Shown piece by piece: positions 28,701 through 35,984 of a DNA stretch of 43,413 bases. The position numbers and the translations under genes are program-made. Origin of the DNA: Thiomargarita sp. (GTDB taxonomy: Bacteria; Pseudomonadota; Gammaproteobacteria; Beggiatoales; Beggiatoaceae); assembly GCA_020721045.1 (NCBI GenBank), contig DYNN01000015.1:1-43413 (forward strand), given 5' to 3'. How positions within the stretch are numbered: the stretch's first letter is position 1; each line of letters begins with the position of its first letter. The notes under the pieces are model-generated. The model was not told where the DNA came from. It saw only the letters and a program-made list of their open reading frames with translations, and searched no databases.

Positions 28701-29968
28701 TTTTCTAACTTCCCGTTGACATACACCTTTAAAACGGTACCATCAAAAGATGTGGTAATATGATTCCACTTACCAACCACATCTGTTGTACCCATTTTTT
28801 TACCACCTGTTGTAAATGCAGTTGGTATGGCAGTACATCCATCAAAACTGAAGTTACCGCTGTTATTGTACTGATCACCTCCTACCCCAAGATGCCATTG
28901 ATAGTATGGGGGAGTATGACTTGTGTAGGGTTTGTGGATTATCACGTTATTCCCATCACCCGAAAAAGACTGGGTAGCAAAATACCAAGCACTGACAGTA
29001 ATCTGCTTCGGGTTCAGTGTGTCTGAGTTCTTGATGCGAATATAGTCATCTACTCCATCAAAACGATAAGCACTGTTAGTTTTTCCAAATCTATCGGCAG
29101 TCAAAGTAGCACCATTGACCGTGCCATTATTCCCATTCCCACTCCCATCATTCGCATTACCATCAAAGGGATAGCAAGCGACTAGGCCTTCCTTAACTAT
29201 ATCACAACTACTAACTTTGGGAGGAGGAATATCACAACCTTCCTGCCATGTTGTTAATCCCCATTGAGCTTTGCCGTTTCCACTTCCTATGGGCGTTCCC
29301 GCTCCTGTAGCAGTATTAATCTTTAACAACAATCCACTCTCTGTTACCCCATATAACACACCATCTTTAAAAGACAAACCATATACCGTTGAATATCCAA
29401 TAGCGCCAATCAAAGTAGCTTTTCCGGTGTTGACATCAACAGTTACCAATCTATCTCCACCGGATACTGTGGCATACAACTTACCATCACTATCAAATGC
29501 CAAATCACCACTGGAGTAGTATCCGTTCTCATAACTGCCGATTTTTGTTGCTGCTCCGGTTATTGGATTAATTTCAATGAAATCCGATCCCCCCGCAGCA
29601 TATAGCTTACCGCTAGATGATACTGCCAGCGCGTTCACAGAATAGCCAATATTACCGATTACAGTATTTTTTCCAGTCATTGGATCAACCCTGCTAAATG
29701 TTGACCAATTTACATTGTATAAGTTTGAACAATCAGACGCAATATCTGTTGATCCGCCAGTCGCTCCTATGAAGGAAGTTGCTCCAGAACTATGGTCAAC
29801 AGTATACAAATTACCACCAGAGTCAACTGTATATAATGTCCCTGCCCATACATTTATGGACACCACCGTCCCCGCCATCAACGCCAACGCAATCGCCCGC
29901 GCCAACGGCTTTCTGTTCTGTACCAACTTGACATTGGCACGTTTACTGCTAAACTTTTTAGTCGACAT
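25724..29968 (-). CDS. Giant secreted protein: propeller, LamG, cohesin-dockerin-cohesin-like, DUF11, C-terminal vWA
   Basis: 1414 residues. Signal about 1-42 (MSTKKFSSKR...AGTVVSINVWA). Domains by eye: a beta-propeller with YTVD / G-x-L-Y-A strands (45-245); a LamG/concanavalin-like domain (255-483, YPFDGNANDGSGNGNNG...YRFDG); a cohesin-like domain (490-618, FDKSKLKVNSV, INFSAGAWD); a dockerin-like pair of Ca loops (706-762, GDATNNNTVDALDF and ADFNVSSCVDAADLALYKANY); the dibasic motif YRKGVRDG (776); a second cohesin-like domain (798-925, INFAAGVWD); a regulatory-like domain (938-1010); DUF11-type domains (1018-1260); and a vWA with MIDAS DTTKS at 1271. The cohesin-dockerin part is markedly richer in G/C than its surroundings. 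Preceded by leader copy C. Confidence 0.87.
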   Translation of the reverse strand: MSTKKFSSKRANVKLVQNRKPLARAIALALMAGTVVSINVWAGTLYTVDSGGNLYTVDHSSGATSFIGATGGSTDIASDCSNLYNVNWSTFSRVDPMTGKNTVIGNIGYSVNALAVSSSGKLYAAGGSDFIEINPITGAATKIGSYENGYYSSGDLAFDSDGKLYATVSGGDRLVTVDVNTGKATLIGAIGYSTVYGLSFKDGVLYGVTESGLLLKINTATGAGTPIGSGNGKAQWGLTTWQEGCDIPPPKVSSCDIVKEGLVACYPFDGNANDGSGNGNNGTVNGATLTADRFGKTNSAYRFDGVDDYIRIKNSDTLNPKQITVSAWYFATQSFSGDGNNVIIHKPYTSHTPPYYQWHLGVGGDQYNNSGNFSFDGCTAIPTAFTTGGKKMGTTDVVGKWNHITTSFDGTVLKVYVNGKLEKISTTLPNSSPISSYNTDVFIGKHGSLSRQSVDYTPGVIDDLRLYNRALTEAEIKQLYTGASTEIVATPPASICAGSTFNVTIRVNKQDKQPIDGTELVLKFDKSKLKVNSVTNSGVMDTVVTSDYDNTTGTINFSAGAWDKPAPTDAFDLFTINFTALSSTAGTTLLDFLDDSLMLTSGGETINVMATDNTLTLNQCLNYKVNLQRANPIGNASWVTDLKVSLGSATSAVEYPTTCQANGTGTLVLSKPVATGDYICVKNSHTLANKVVQPFGNPVDFRTLLEGDATNNNTVDALDFSFLTNHKGCKGAASTKYDPQADFNVSSCVDAADLALYKANYKKPSGCKWNATSKMYRKGVRDGNRNTVTLGATTLPTGLKVGDTFAYTIQVNANEAQAADGAAVYLNFDPTQLQVNGLQTGQSFDVTLEDTFDNTKGEINFAAGVWDNPAPTQTVELVTIKLTLLQSGGEQTLAFSTTEDRQTMIAGSGEEVTALSEDGNVVVEPVTITPPPVITGDRTAHGTLHDDQGNPIAGVTIDIDGKTATTDALGNWEINGLLDETTYTVTASKDGYTFAPTTVDIGNETLMTEVTITPLIALKMLVKPSTYENLKQGEDLTYTMTIVNGGSQTATGVTLSNILPEGATLVALESIEGSCDVATLTCTLPNLTLGATAVVTLTLHNDLADTLKTTATLTSNEYPVDVKTSFKAVKPHLSVTLVDTPDPVVMQSGLHYQAVVELSAFAPENIATDIAVVLQLPTGTELVDVTTKYGKCDSSAYPVVSCQLDDLSIATPDSISRAVVDVNVKLTDASLLILTHEAKVSAANYPAHIDRERTNIVVPPNAVADVVLVVDTTKSMDEELNGVIVAIEKFIQEQVVKGGMMPQVALVEFKDNVTLRAFTNDMNALLKSVRSLTVEGGGLCPEASAEALNLAISHTKEGGVIVFSTDASPYPDADMAALTTQIKDKGIVLKALISGDCTDGEKSWNDIEAEKQAK

Positions 29969-30110
29969 AAAATGTCTCCATAAATGTTGATATTTAAGTG
30001 TCTAAAAATGGAACGTCCTAGTTTCCTCTGCTACGATTCGGCTAGGCGTTCCCCCTTCCCTCACTTCACTTAAACTTAAAATGTTGCGAAGGGTTAAAAA
30101 TTCGGTTTTC
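29969..30110 (-). ncRNA. Leader RNA copy C
   Basis: The pseudoknot is TTTAAGTG (30074-30067) with CACTTAAA (30000-29993). The hairpin is GGAACG-CCTAG with CTAGG-A-CGTTCC (30052-30010), loop CCGAATCGTAGCAGAGGAAA. P1 is shorter here (CCCTTC with GAAGGG). The pseudoknot ends 24 nt before the ATG at 29968, and GGAGA sits between. Confidence 0.7.
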
Positions 30111-30173
30111 TTAAAATAGATTAATAATCATTACGTTACCTTTAATGCTCTGACCTGCTTATCCTATGCCTGC

Positions 30174-30527
30174 TTAGGTATGAACCACTATCGTTGCACG
30201 GTTTAATTCCACAAAACGATGTGATTCTAGTAACTGGGCTAGTGTTTCAAAATGACTCAGAAATAACTTTTCTAAGTCAGCATTGCTGATATTCCCAGTC
30301 ACTACCAGCAGTAACCGATGTGGCTTGCCTGCGATTAAAAAGGAATTAACAAAGTCCTTATCTTTAGTGACCACAGTCCATTGTTCCGCCACTGATAACG
30401 CATTAATATCATGATCTTGAGTACGATTTCCCCCAGGCAACTCCAACGTATGAACCGCTTCATAACCAGCACTGCGAAGCCAATCAGCTAAACGACGTGG
30501 CAGTTGCGCATCAATCAAAAACTTCAT
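30174..30527 (-). CDS. DUF5615 PIN-like toxin candidate
   Basis: 117 residues when started at the ATG at 30527; an in-frame TTG lies directly upstream. The N-terminal KFLIDAQLPRRLADWLRSAG and VVTKDKDFVN are the hallmark acidic segments of the DUF5615/Mut7-C-like PIN family, whose genes sit next to DUF433 genes in presumed toxin-antitoxin pairs. The ATG overlaps the DUF433 stop by one base (TGATG). The pair follows a leader RNA and a 22-codon stub of a giant gene, so it occupies the place of a lost paralogue. RNase activity is inferred from the fold. Confidence 0.85.
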   Translation of the reverse strand: MKFLIDAQLPRRLADWLRSAGYEAVHTLELPGGNRTQDHDINALSVAEQWTVVTKDKDFVNSFLIAGKPHRLLLVVTGNISNADLEKLFLSHFETLAQLLESHRFVELNRATIVVHT

Positions 30528-30763
30528 CAAGCCACCAGCCCATGAATACTTTTCACCTGGAGTAGCTGTGTTGCGAAAGCCAGTGCGGCCAAAATATCTT
30601 CGGCTTCAAGGTCTTCATAATCGGCTAAAATCTCTGCCGGTTTCATTCCTGCACTCAACAGTTCTAATAGGAGTTCAACAGGATAACGTAGTCCCCGAAT
30701 ACACGGTTTGCCGTGACAAATCTGAGGGTCTATGGTAATTCGTTCTTGCCAAAACATTGTCAT
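30527..30763 (-). CDS. DUF433 antitoxin candidate
   Basis: 78 residues with the DUF433 signature: ERITIDPQICHGKPCIRGLR, then a helix-turn-helix-like segment (VELLLELLSAGMKPAEILADYEDLEAEDILAALAFA). Proteins of this family pair with DUF5615 proteins. GAGGAA precedes the ATG. It is translationally coupled to the downstream partner through a TGATG overlap. Confidence 0.87.
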   Translation of the reverse strand: MTMFWQERITIDPQICHGKPCIRGLRYPVELLLELLSAGMKPAEILADYEDLEAEDILAALAFATQLLQVKSIHGLVA

Positions 30764-30902
30764 TTCCTCGGTTTAAGTGGTTTTAAGCCCTTGTAAGACG
30801 CGTGTTGCCACACTTGTCAAAATTTCAACGTAATTTCACTGAGAATAGCTGGACTATTCTTTCCCGTTCTGACATCTGTTAGCCTCTACTTGCTATTACC
30901 TA

Positions 30903-30971
30903 TTATTGTAGCATTTTTCCATAATGAGAATTGCTGGTTCTTTTCAGTACCGACTTGACATTAGTTGACAT
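30903..30971 (-). pseudogene. N-terminal stub of a vWA paralogue behind leader D
   Basis: 22 codons beginning MSTNVKSVLKR and ending in TAA. The DNA AATGTCAAGTCGGTACTG matches the start of the 25724-29968 gene (AATGTCAAGTTGGTACAG), and the leader and RBS spacing are preserved (ATG 22 nt after the pseudoknot). Homology is lost after the basic start of the signal peptide. Confidence 0.7.
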
Positions 30972-31097
30972 AAAAATGTCTCCAATTAAGATATTTAAGT
31001 GTCTAAAAATGGAACGTCCTAGTTTCCTCTGCTACGATTTCGCTAGGCGTTCCCCCTTCCCTCACTCCACTTAAACTTAAAAGCGAAAAAAGGTTAC
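30972..31097 (-). ncRNA. Leader RNA copy D, orphaned
   Basis: The pseudoknot is TTTAAGTG (31075-31068) with CACTTAAA (31001-30994). The hairpin core is the same as in copy C (CCTAG/CTAGG, GGAACG/CGTTCC). P1 here is CCTTTTTTCGCT with AGTGAGGGAAGG, all 12 positions pairing if G-U is allowed. The gene behind it is only a 22-codon stub. Confidence 0.65.
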
Positions 31098-31103
31098 AGC
31101 TTT

Positions 31104-31502
31104 TCACATTTCCCAATCTTCAATATGAAGTTCTAAAATACGAGAAAACTCTTTAACATTATGAGTCACTAAAATCATTTGATACCGTAAAGCCACTGCT
31201 GCAATGAGCATATCATTCGCACCAATTAACTGTCCTTTTTTAGTAAGTCCTTCTCGTAATATTCCATAGTAGCTGGCACATTCATCATCAAAAACCAAAC
31301 TTTCTAATGGTTCGTAGAATTTGTCTAATAATTTCAAATTTTCTTCAACTTTTTGGCTATGATACGCACCGTATTCCAATTCTGCTTTGACCAGACTACA
31401 TAGTTTTATTTCATCAGTATGGCAAGATAAAAAGCGTTGTTTCACTGACAAACTGCGTCCTGTCAACAGTTGAATACACGTGTTAGTATCCAATAAATAC
31501 AT
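31104..31502 (-). CDS. vapC: VapC-type PIN toxin
   Basis: 132 residues from the ATG at 31502, chosen over an upstream in-frame start because MYLLDTNTCIQLLTGR is the canonical VapC N-terminus and the ATG overlaps the antitoxin stop (TGATG). Acidic metal-site residues are LLDTN, VKAELEYGAYHS, GANDMLIAAVAL and LVTHNVKEFSRI, as in tRNA-fMet-cleaving VapC enzymes. The length is normal. It is partnered with the small gene upstream. Confidence 0.92.
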   Translation of the reverse strand: MYLLDTNTCIQLLTGRSLSVKQRFLSCHTDEIKLCSLVKAELEYGAYHSQKVEENLKLLDKFYEPLESLVFDDECASYYGILREGLTKKGQLIGANDMLIAAVALRYQMILVTHNVKEFSRILELHIEDWEM

Positions 31503-31720
31503 CACCACATTATTCTCGTTTCTGGTGGTGTATCGACTTCCCGTTTTAATTCTCCCTGCCAACTTCCAAGTACTTGTGTTTTATATTCTTCTGTCCATAA
31601 AGTTAGTTTATGTTTTTCTTTATCTGTATAAGATAAGGTCTTAATTATTTTAAGAAGTTTATATAACTGAACTTCATCAAAAGTTTCAATTTCTTTTAAA
31701 ATGATATTTCTAACTGACAT
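31502..31720 (-). CDS. vapB: Antitoxin partner of VapC
   Basis: 72 residues, a helical N-terminal half (MSVRNIILKEIETFDEVQLYKLLKIIKTL) and a charged C-terminal tail ending PPETRIMW. It is not a clear AbrB or RHH family by eye; the call rests on size, order and 1-bp coupling to vapC. It follows the leader-E gene stub within about 30 bp, so its mRNA might include that leader. Confidence 0.7.
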   Translation of the reverse strand: MSVRNIILKEIETFDEVQLYKLLKIIKTLSYTDKEKHKLTLWTEEYKTQVLGSWQGELKREVDTPPETRIMW

Positions 31721-31749
31721 AACTTATCTCTAAGTGAATAATTTTTTAA

Positions 31750-31839
31750 TTAATTAATAAAATCATAATGTTGTAGGTCTGGAATCTTTCTACTAAACTT
31801 GACATTGGCATCTGTTCTGTTAGCATTCCCAGCTGACAT
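31750..31839 (-). pseudogene. N-terminal stub of a vWA paralogue behind leader E
   Basis: 29 codons (MSAGNANRTDANVKFSRKIP...) then TAA. The DNA GCCAATGTCAAGTT is shared with the start of 25724-29968, and the leader spacing of 22 nt is kept. The hydrophobic part of the signal peptide is absent, so no secreted product is expected. Confidence 0.65.
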
Positions 31840-31990
31840 AGAAATGTTTCCAATTAAGATATTTAAGTGTCTAAAAATGGAACGTCCTAGTTTCCTCTGC
31901 TACGATTCGGCTAGGCGTTCCCTCTTCCCTCACCTCACTTAAACTTAAAATGTTGCGAAGGGTTAAAAATTCAGTTACCCTACTAAATGG
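31840..31990 (-). ncRNA. Leader RNA copy E, orphaned
   Basis: The pseudoknot is TTTAAGTG (31943-31936) with CACTTAAA (31869-31862), and the hairpin is as in copy C. The upstream part CCATTTAGTAGGGTAAC is shared with copy A, so the repeat unit is at least 150 bp. It sits at the far end of the array, divergent from aroK. Confidence 0.65.
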
Positions 31991-32252
31991 GTAAAACTTT
32001 TTAAACGAATGCCTGTATTTTCCACTACGCACTATTAAATATAGTGACTTATTTAAGTAAATATAACACTTACTTGCGAAGTAGCGATCTATAAAATCAT
32101 TTAACACTAAAAGTTTTCTTTAGTCAATTTATATTTGTAAAAATATCCTTGATTCATCATATTTATCATTTGTTTATACAAGTAAAATTTTTAATCTTCC
32201 TTAAAATCATTTCTCATAAAAAATCCATCATCATCAAATACCAAAATTGCGC

Positions 32253-32258
32253 TATAAT
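32253..32258 (+). promoter_or_regulatory. Probable -10 box for aroK
   Basis: A perfect TATAAT 28 bp before the GTG start of aroK. No good -35 hexamer is seen at 17 bp; the region 31991-32285 is otherwise AT-rich without genes. Confidence 0.45.
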
Positions 32259-32285
32259 AAATCTCATCAAATGACATGAGGAACT

Positions 32286-32840
32286 GTGGTGCTGAAAATC
32301 CCTGCGCTCTCTACTAATATCTTTCTTGTCGGTCCCATGGGAGTTGGTAAAAGCACCATCGGACGGCAACTTGCGCTTATTTTTAATATGAATTTTAAGG
32401 ACAGTGATAAGGAAATTGAAGAACGTACGGGTGCTTCGATCTCTCTAATCTTTGAAATTGAAGGAGAAGTCGGTTTTCGGAAGCGGGAAAAAGCGATTGT
32501 TGCTGAATTAGTAGAAATACCTCATCTAATTTTAGCTACAGGTGGCGGTGTTATTTTAGATAAAGATAATCGCCAACGCTTGAAAATTAACGGACATGTC
32601 ATTTATTTACGTGCTTCGGTTGACGATTTACTTATCCGCACAGCACATAGCTGTAACCGCCCATTGTTAAAAACCGATAATCCACGCCAGCGATTGGAAA
32701 CTATTTTTCAACAAAGAGAACCGCTATATCAAGAAGTGGCGGATGCTATTGTTGAAACTGGTCCGTTTACGGTGACGCAAGTTGTTAAGAAAGTAATCAA
32801 ACAAATCAAGAAATTAGAAAAAAACACAAAGCAGACATAG
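32286..32840 (+). CDS. aroK: Shikimate kinase
   Basis: 184 residues. Phosphorylates shikimate with ATP in aromatic amino acid synthesis (cytoplasm). Walker A is GPMGVGKS, followed by the shikimate-binding DSDKEIE aspartates, GEVGFRKREK, the GGGVILD loop and the lid region with NRPLLKTDNPRQRL. Start GTG with GAGGA 4-5 nt upstream; a second GTG follows immediately. One base separates it from aroB, the classical aroKB order of gammaproteobacteria. Confidence 0.96.
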   Translation: MVLKIPALSTNIFLVGPMGVGKSTIGRQLALIFNMNFKDSDKEIEERTGASISLIFEIEGEVGFRKREKAIVAELVEIPHLILATGGGVILDKDNRQRLKINGHVIYLRASVDDLLIRTAHSCNRPLLKTDNPRQRLETIFQQREPLYQEVADAIVETGPFTVTQVVKKVIKQIKKLEKNTKQT

Positions 32841-32841
32841 A

Positions 32842-33930
32842 ATGATAACGCTACAAGTTGATCTCGGTAAACGAAGCTATCCTATTTATATTGGACAAGA
32901 TTTACTCGGCAAACCCGATTGGGTGCTACCACATATTAAAGCCAAACAGGTGTTGATTGTTACAAATGAGACAGTCGCACCGTTATATTTAGAACAAACA
33001 TTGACTGCTTTTCACAATTTCCAAACGATGACCGTCATTTTGCCCGATGGTGAAGTGTATAAAAATTTAACGGTGTTGAATCAAATTTTTGACACTTTAT
33101 TAACGCAACACTTTGATCGACATACAACTTTAGTTGCTTTAGGCGGTGGTGTTATTGGTGATATGACTGGATTTGCAGCGGCTTGTTATCAGCGCGGCGT
33201 GCCGTTTATTCAAATTCCTACGACTTTGCTGGCTCAAGTGGATTCTTCAGTGGGCGGTAAAACCGGTGTTAATCACGCATTAGGTAAAAATATGATTGGT
33301 GCTTTTCACCAGCCTCAGTGTGTAATTATTGATACTAATACTTTGAAAACATTGGAAAATCGTCAATTAAGTGCGGGTTTGGCTGAAGTTATAAAATATG
33401 GTCTTATCAATGATGCTGAATTTTTCGTTTGGTTAGAACAACATGCAGAAGCTTTGTTGGCGCGTGATTCTGCTGCATTGAGTTTTGCCATTGAACGTAG
33501 TTGTCGTGATAAAGCGGCAATTGTGGCTCAAGATGAAAAGGAAATTTCTGGCACGCGGGCTTTGTTAAATTTGGGACATACTTTTGGACATGCAATTGAG
33601 ACCGGTTTTGGTTATGGACATTACTTACACGGTGAGGCTGTCGGTGTAGGCATGTGTTTGGCAGCACAATTGTCGGCTAAAATGGATTGGTTGCAGCCAA
33701 TTGATCTTACAAGAATATTACAATTAACTGCAAAAATGTTACTACCTACTTGTGTGCCTAATCAAGTATCTGCGGAACAATTGCTTGAACTGATGAAAGT
33801 TGATAAGAAAGTACACAGTGGAAAACTGAATTTGGTGTTGTTACAAGGGATTGGTAAAGCGGTGCTAACTAGTGATTATCAACCTGATTTACTTCAACAA
33901 ACTATGTTTGAAGGAATTGTTACTTCATGA
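32842..33930 (+). CDS. aroB: 3-dehydroquinate synthase
   Basis: 362 residues, the family's usual length. Converts DAHP to 3-dehydroquinate with NAD and a divalent metal. Clear signatures: LPDGEVYKNL, ALGGGVIGDMTGFAAA, QIPTTLLAQVDSSVGGKTGVNH, KNMIGAFHQP, GLAEVIKYG and LNLGHTFGHAIE with metal-binding His and Glu. It starts one base after aroK and overlaps dgt by ATGA, so the three are co-transcribed and coupled. Confidence 0.97.
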   Translation: MITLQVDLGKRSYPIYIGQDLLGKPDWVLPHIKAKQVLIVTNETVAPLYLEQTLTAFHNFQTMTVILPDGEVYKNLTVLNQIFDTLLTQHFDRHTTLVALGGGVIGDMTGFAAACYQRGVPFIQIPTTLLAQVDSSVGGKTGVNHALGKNMIGAFHQPQCVIIDTNTLKTLENRQLSAGLAEVIKYGLINDAEFFVWLEQHAEALLARDSAALSFAIERSCRDKAAIVAQDEKEISGTRALLNLGHTFGHAIETGFGYGHYLHGEAVGVGMCLAAQLSAKMDWLQPIDLTRILQLTAKMLLPTCVPNQVSAEQLLELMKVDKKVHSGKLNLVLLQGIGKAVLTSDYQPDLLQQTMFEGIVTS

Positions 33931-35093
33931 AACCCTATGCTGCGCAAGATATTGCTTCTGAAGGTCGACAATATCAAGAATCAACTATAACAAAATATCG
34001 CAATGAATATCAACGAGATAGAGATCGTGTTATTCATTGTAATGCTTTCCGACGCCTTGCGTATAAGACTCAAGTTTTTATTAATCATGAAGGTGACTTA
34101 TTTCGTACTCGTTTGACACATTCGTTGGAAGTTGCACAAATCAGCCGCACAGTTGCTCATGCGATTGGTTTAAATGAGGATTTGACTGAAGCCATTGCTT
34201 TGGCACATGATTTGGGACATACGCCGTTTGGACATGCAGGACAAGAGTGTTTAAATCAGTGTATGCAGTCTTATGGTGGATTTGAGCATAATTTACAGTC
34301 TTTGCGGGTGGTTGATGAATTGGAGGAAAGATATCCTGATTTTCGTGGTTTAAATTTAACTTTTGAAACACGTGAAGGTATTTTAAAACATTGTTCTCAG
34401 AAACAGGCAAAGACGTTAGGTTCAGTGGCTACGCGCTTTTCGACTGAGGGACAACCTTCGCCGCCTAGTTTAGAGGCGCAAATTGTCGATTTATGTGATG
34501 AAATTGCTTATAATAATCATGATATTGACGATGGTTTACGGGCTAAATTTATCACGGTAAGACGTTTACGCGATTTTCGTTTGTTTAATGAACATTATAC
34601 TGCAGTGACTGATAAATGGCATAATTTATCGCAACGTCGTGTTATTTATGAAACAATTCGCCGTATGATCGATGAACAAATTAATAATGTGATTGATACG
34701 AGTTTGGCTCAATTGGATGCATTACAACCTAGTCATATCGATGAGATACGGATGGCTGACGAGCATTTAATTACGTTTAGTGCTTTAATGTATCAAAAGC
34801 ATTTAGAATTGAAACAATTCCTTCAATCGCAGTTGTATCAGCATTATCGGGTGCGTCGTATGTCGTATAAGTCGCATATGATTATTAAACGTTTATTTGA
34901 TGTTTTTATGAATGATCCGTATTTATTGCCGTTAGAAACGTTGGTTGAGGTGCAGCGATTACAAGAACAATTGGGTAATGATGCTGGGCGTGCGCGTGCG
35001 ATAGCCGATTATATTGCGGGTATGACAGATCGGTATGCAATTGTTGAATATGAGCGATTGTTTAATCCAATTTCTGGTTTTGAAAATGTGTAG
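33927..35093 (+). CDS. dgt: Deoxyguanosinetriphosphate triphosphohydrolase-like protein (HD domain)
   Basis: 388 residues. HD-superfamily dNTP triphosphohydrolase; enzymes of this kind split dGTP or other dNTPs into nucleoside and triphosphate. Visible: N-terminal RDRVIHCNAFRRLAYKTQVF, RTRLTHSLEVAQISRT, the HD pair in AIALAHDLGHTPFGHAG, then DEIAYNNHDIDDGL. The length fits the short type-2 Dgt family rather than E. coli Dgt (about 505). It overlaps aroB by 4 bp. Confidence 0.93.
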   Translation: MKPYAAQDIASEGRQYQESTITKYRNEYQRDRDRVIHCNAFRRLAYKTQVFINHEGDLFRTRLTHSLEVAQISRTVAHAIGLNEDLTEAIALAHDLGHTPFGHAGQECLNQCMQSYGGFEHNLQSLRVVDELEERYPDFRGLNLTFETREGILKHCSQKQAKTLGSVATRFSTEGQPSPPSLEAQIVDLCDEIAYNNHDIDDGLRAKFITVRRLRDFRLFNEHYTAVTDKWHNLSQRRVIYETIRRMIDEQINNVIDTSLAQLDALQPSHIDEIRMADEHLITFSALMYQKHLELKQFLQSQLYQHYRVRRMSYKSHMIIKRLFDVFMNDPYLLPLETLVEVQRLQEQLGNDAGRARAIADYIAGMTDRYAIVEYERLFNPISGFENV

Positions 35094-35102
35094 CTTAGTT
35101 TA

Positions 35103-35984
35103 ATGTTATATTTTTCTAATATGACACTTTCTTCTTTTTGGCGCATATTTATTAATTTTGGATTGATAGTGATTATTGGTTATCAAGTTGTTGTATGGGT
35201 GTCGCTTGAATCGCCAAAAATACCGAATTATCAAGCTGAAATTTTGTCTTCTCGGGTAGTTACGGCTGACGTGAGAGCGTTGGATGTGACACCGTTGATA
35301 AATGCACACTTGTTTGGCGAAATAATGACACCGGTGTCGTCAAATTCGGAGTTATCGCCACCAGAAACTAAATTATCTCTACGGTTACGTGGTATTTTTT
35401 TCGCACCTTTAGGTAATCGTTCTGCTATTATGGTGGCTGAAGATAAAGAAAAAAGTGTGTTATATAAGTTAAATGCGGTGTTGCCTGGTGGTGCGAAAGT
35501 AGATGAAATTCGTGAAAAAGAGGTGATTTTATTGCGAAATGGACGTTATGAAAGTTTAAAATTAGAGGGCAGTCAATTACCGCACATTGGGAATACGGAG
35601 GATTCATTTTCTAAGACAGTTGTTGTTGATTCAAAAGTTGATGCGGATGTCAATAACATGATACCGCCTGAGCAGTTGTTGGGTCAATTTCAGCAGCAAT
35701 TACAAACTGATCCGGTGGCATTGTCTCAATTGATGAAGGTCAGTCCAGTGGTTGAGGCGGGGCGTTTTATGGGCTATCAGTTAAGCCCGGGTAAGAATCC
35801 GGCGTTAATGAGTCAATTCAATTTGCAAGCGGGTGATATTTTGACGCAAATAAATGGTATCACGTTAGATTCTCCGTTAAAAGGATTGGATGCATTGCCA
35901 ACTTTGGCGAGCACTGATCGAGTCGATTTACAAATATTACGTAATGGACAATTGTTGACATTTTCTTTTCCAGTGCAACATTAG
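35103..35984 (+). CDS. gspC: Type II secretion system protein C
   Basis: 293 residues: short cytoplasmic start, one membrane span (about 10-32), a periplasmic HR domain (about 85-160, LSLRLRGIFFAPLGNRSAIM...GRYESLKL) and a C-terminal PDZ domain (about 200-290, GYQLSPGKNPALMSQFNLQAGDILTQINGITL). GspC links the inner-membrane platform to the GspD secretin. The start is uncertain: the first ATG has no obvious Shine-Dalgarno, and a second Met follows six codons later. gspD is not next to it here, since the following gene is convergent. The system could export the giant proteins of this window. Confidence 0.88.
   Translation: MLYFSNMTLSSFWRIFINFGLIVIIGYQVVVWVSLESPKIPNYQAEILSSRVVTADVRALDVTPLINAHLFGEIMTPVSSNSELSPPETKLSLRLRGIFFAPLGNRSAIMVAEDKEKSVLYKLNAVLPGGAKVDEIREKEVILLRNGRYESLKLEGSQLPHIGNTEDSFSKTVVVDSKVDADVNNMIPPEQLLGQFQQQLQTDPVALSQLMKVSPVVEAGRFMGYQLSPGKNPALMSQFNLQAGDILTQINGITLDSPLKGLDALPTLASTDRVDLQILRNGQLLTFSFPVQH

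Noticed and set aside
31871-32107. A 78-codon minus-strand reading frame upstream of leader E
   Set aside because: It runs through the leader repeat and the promoter region, its sequence is dictated by the repeat, and it resembles no protein.
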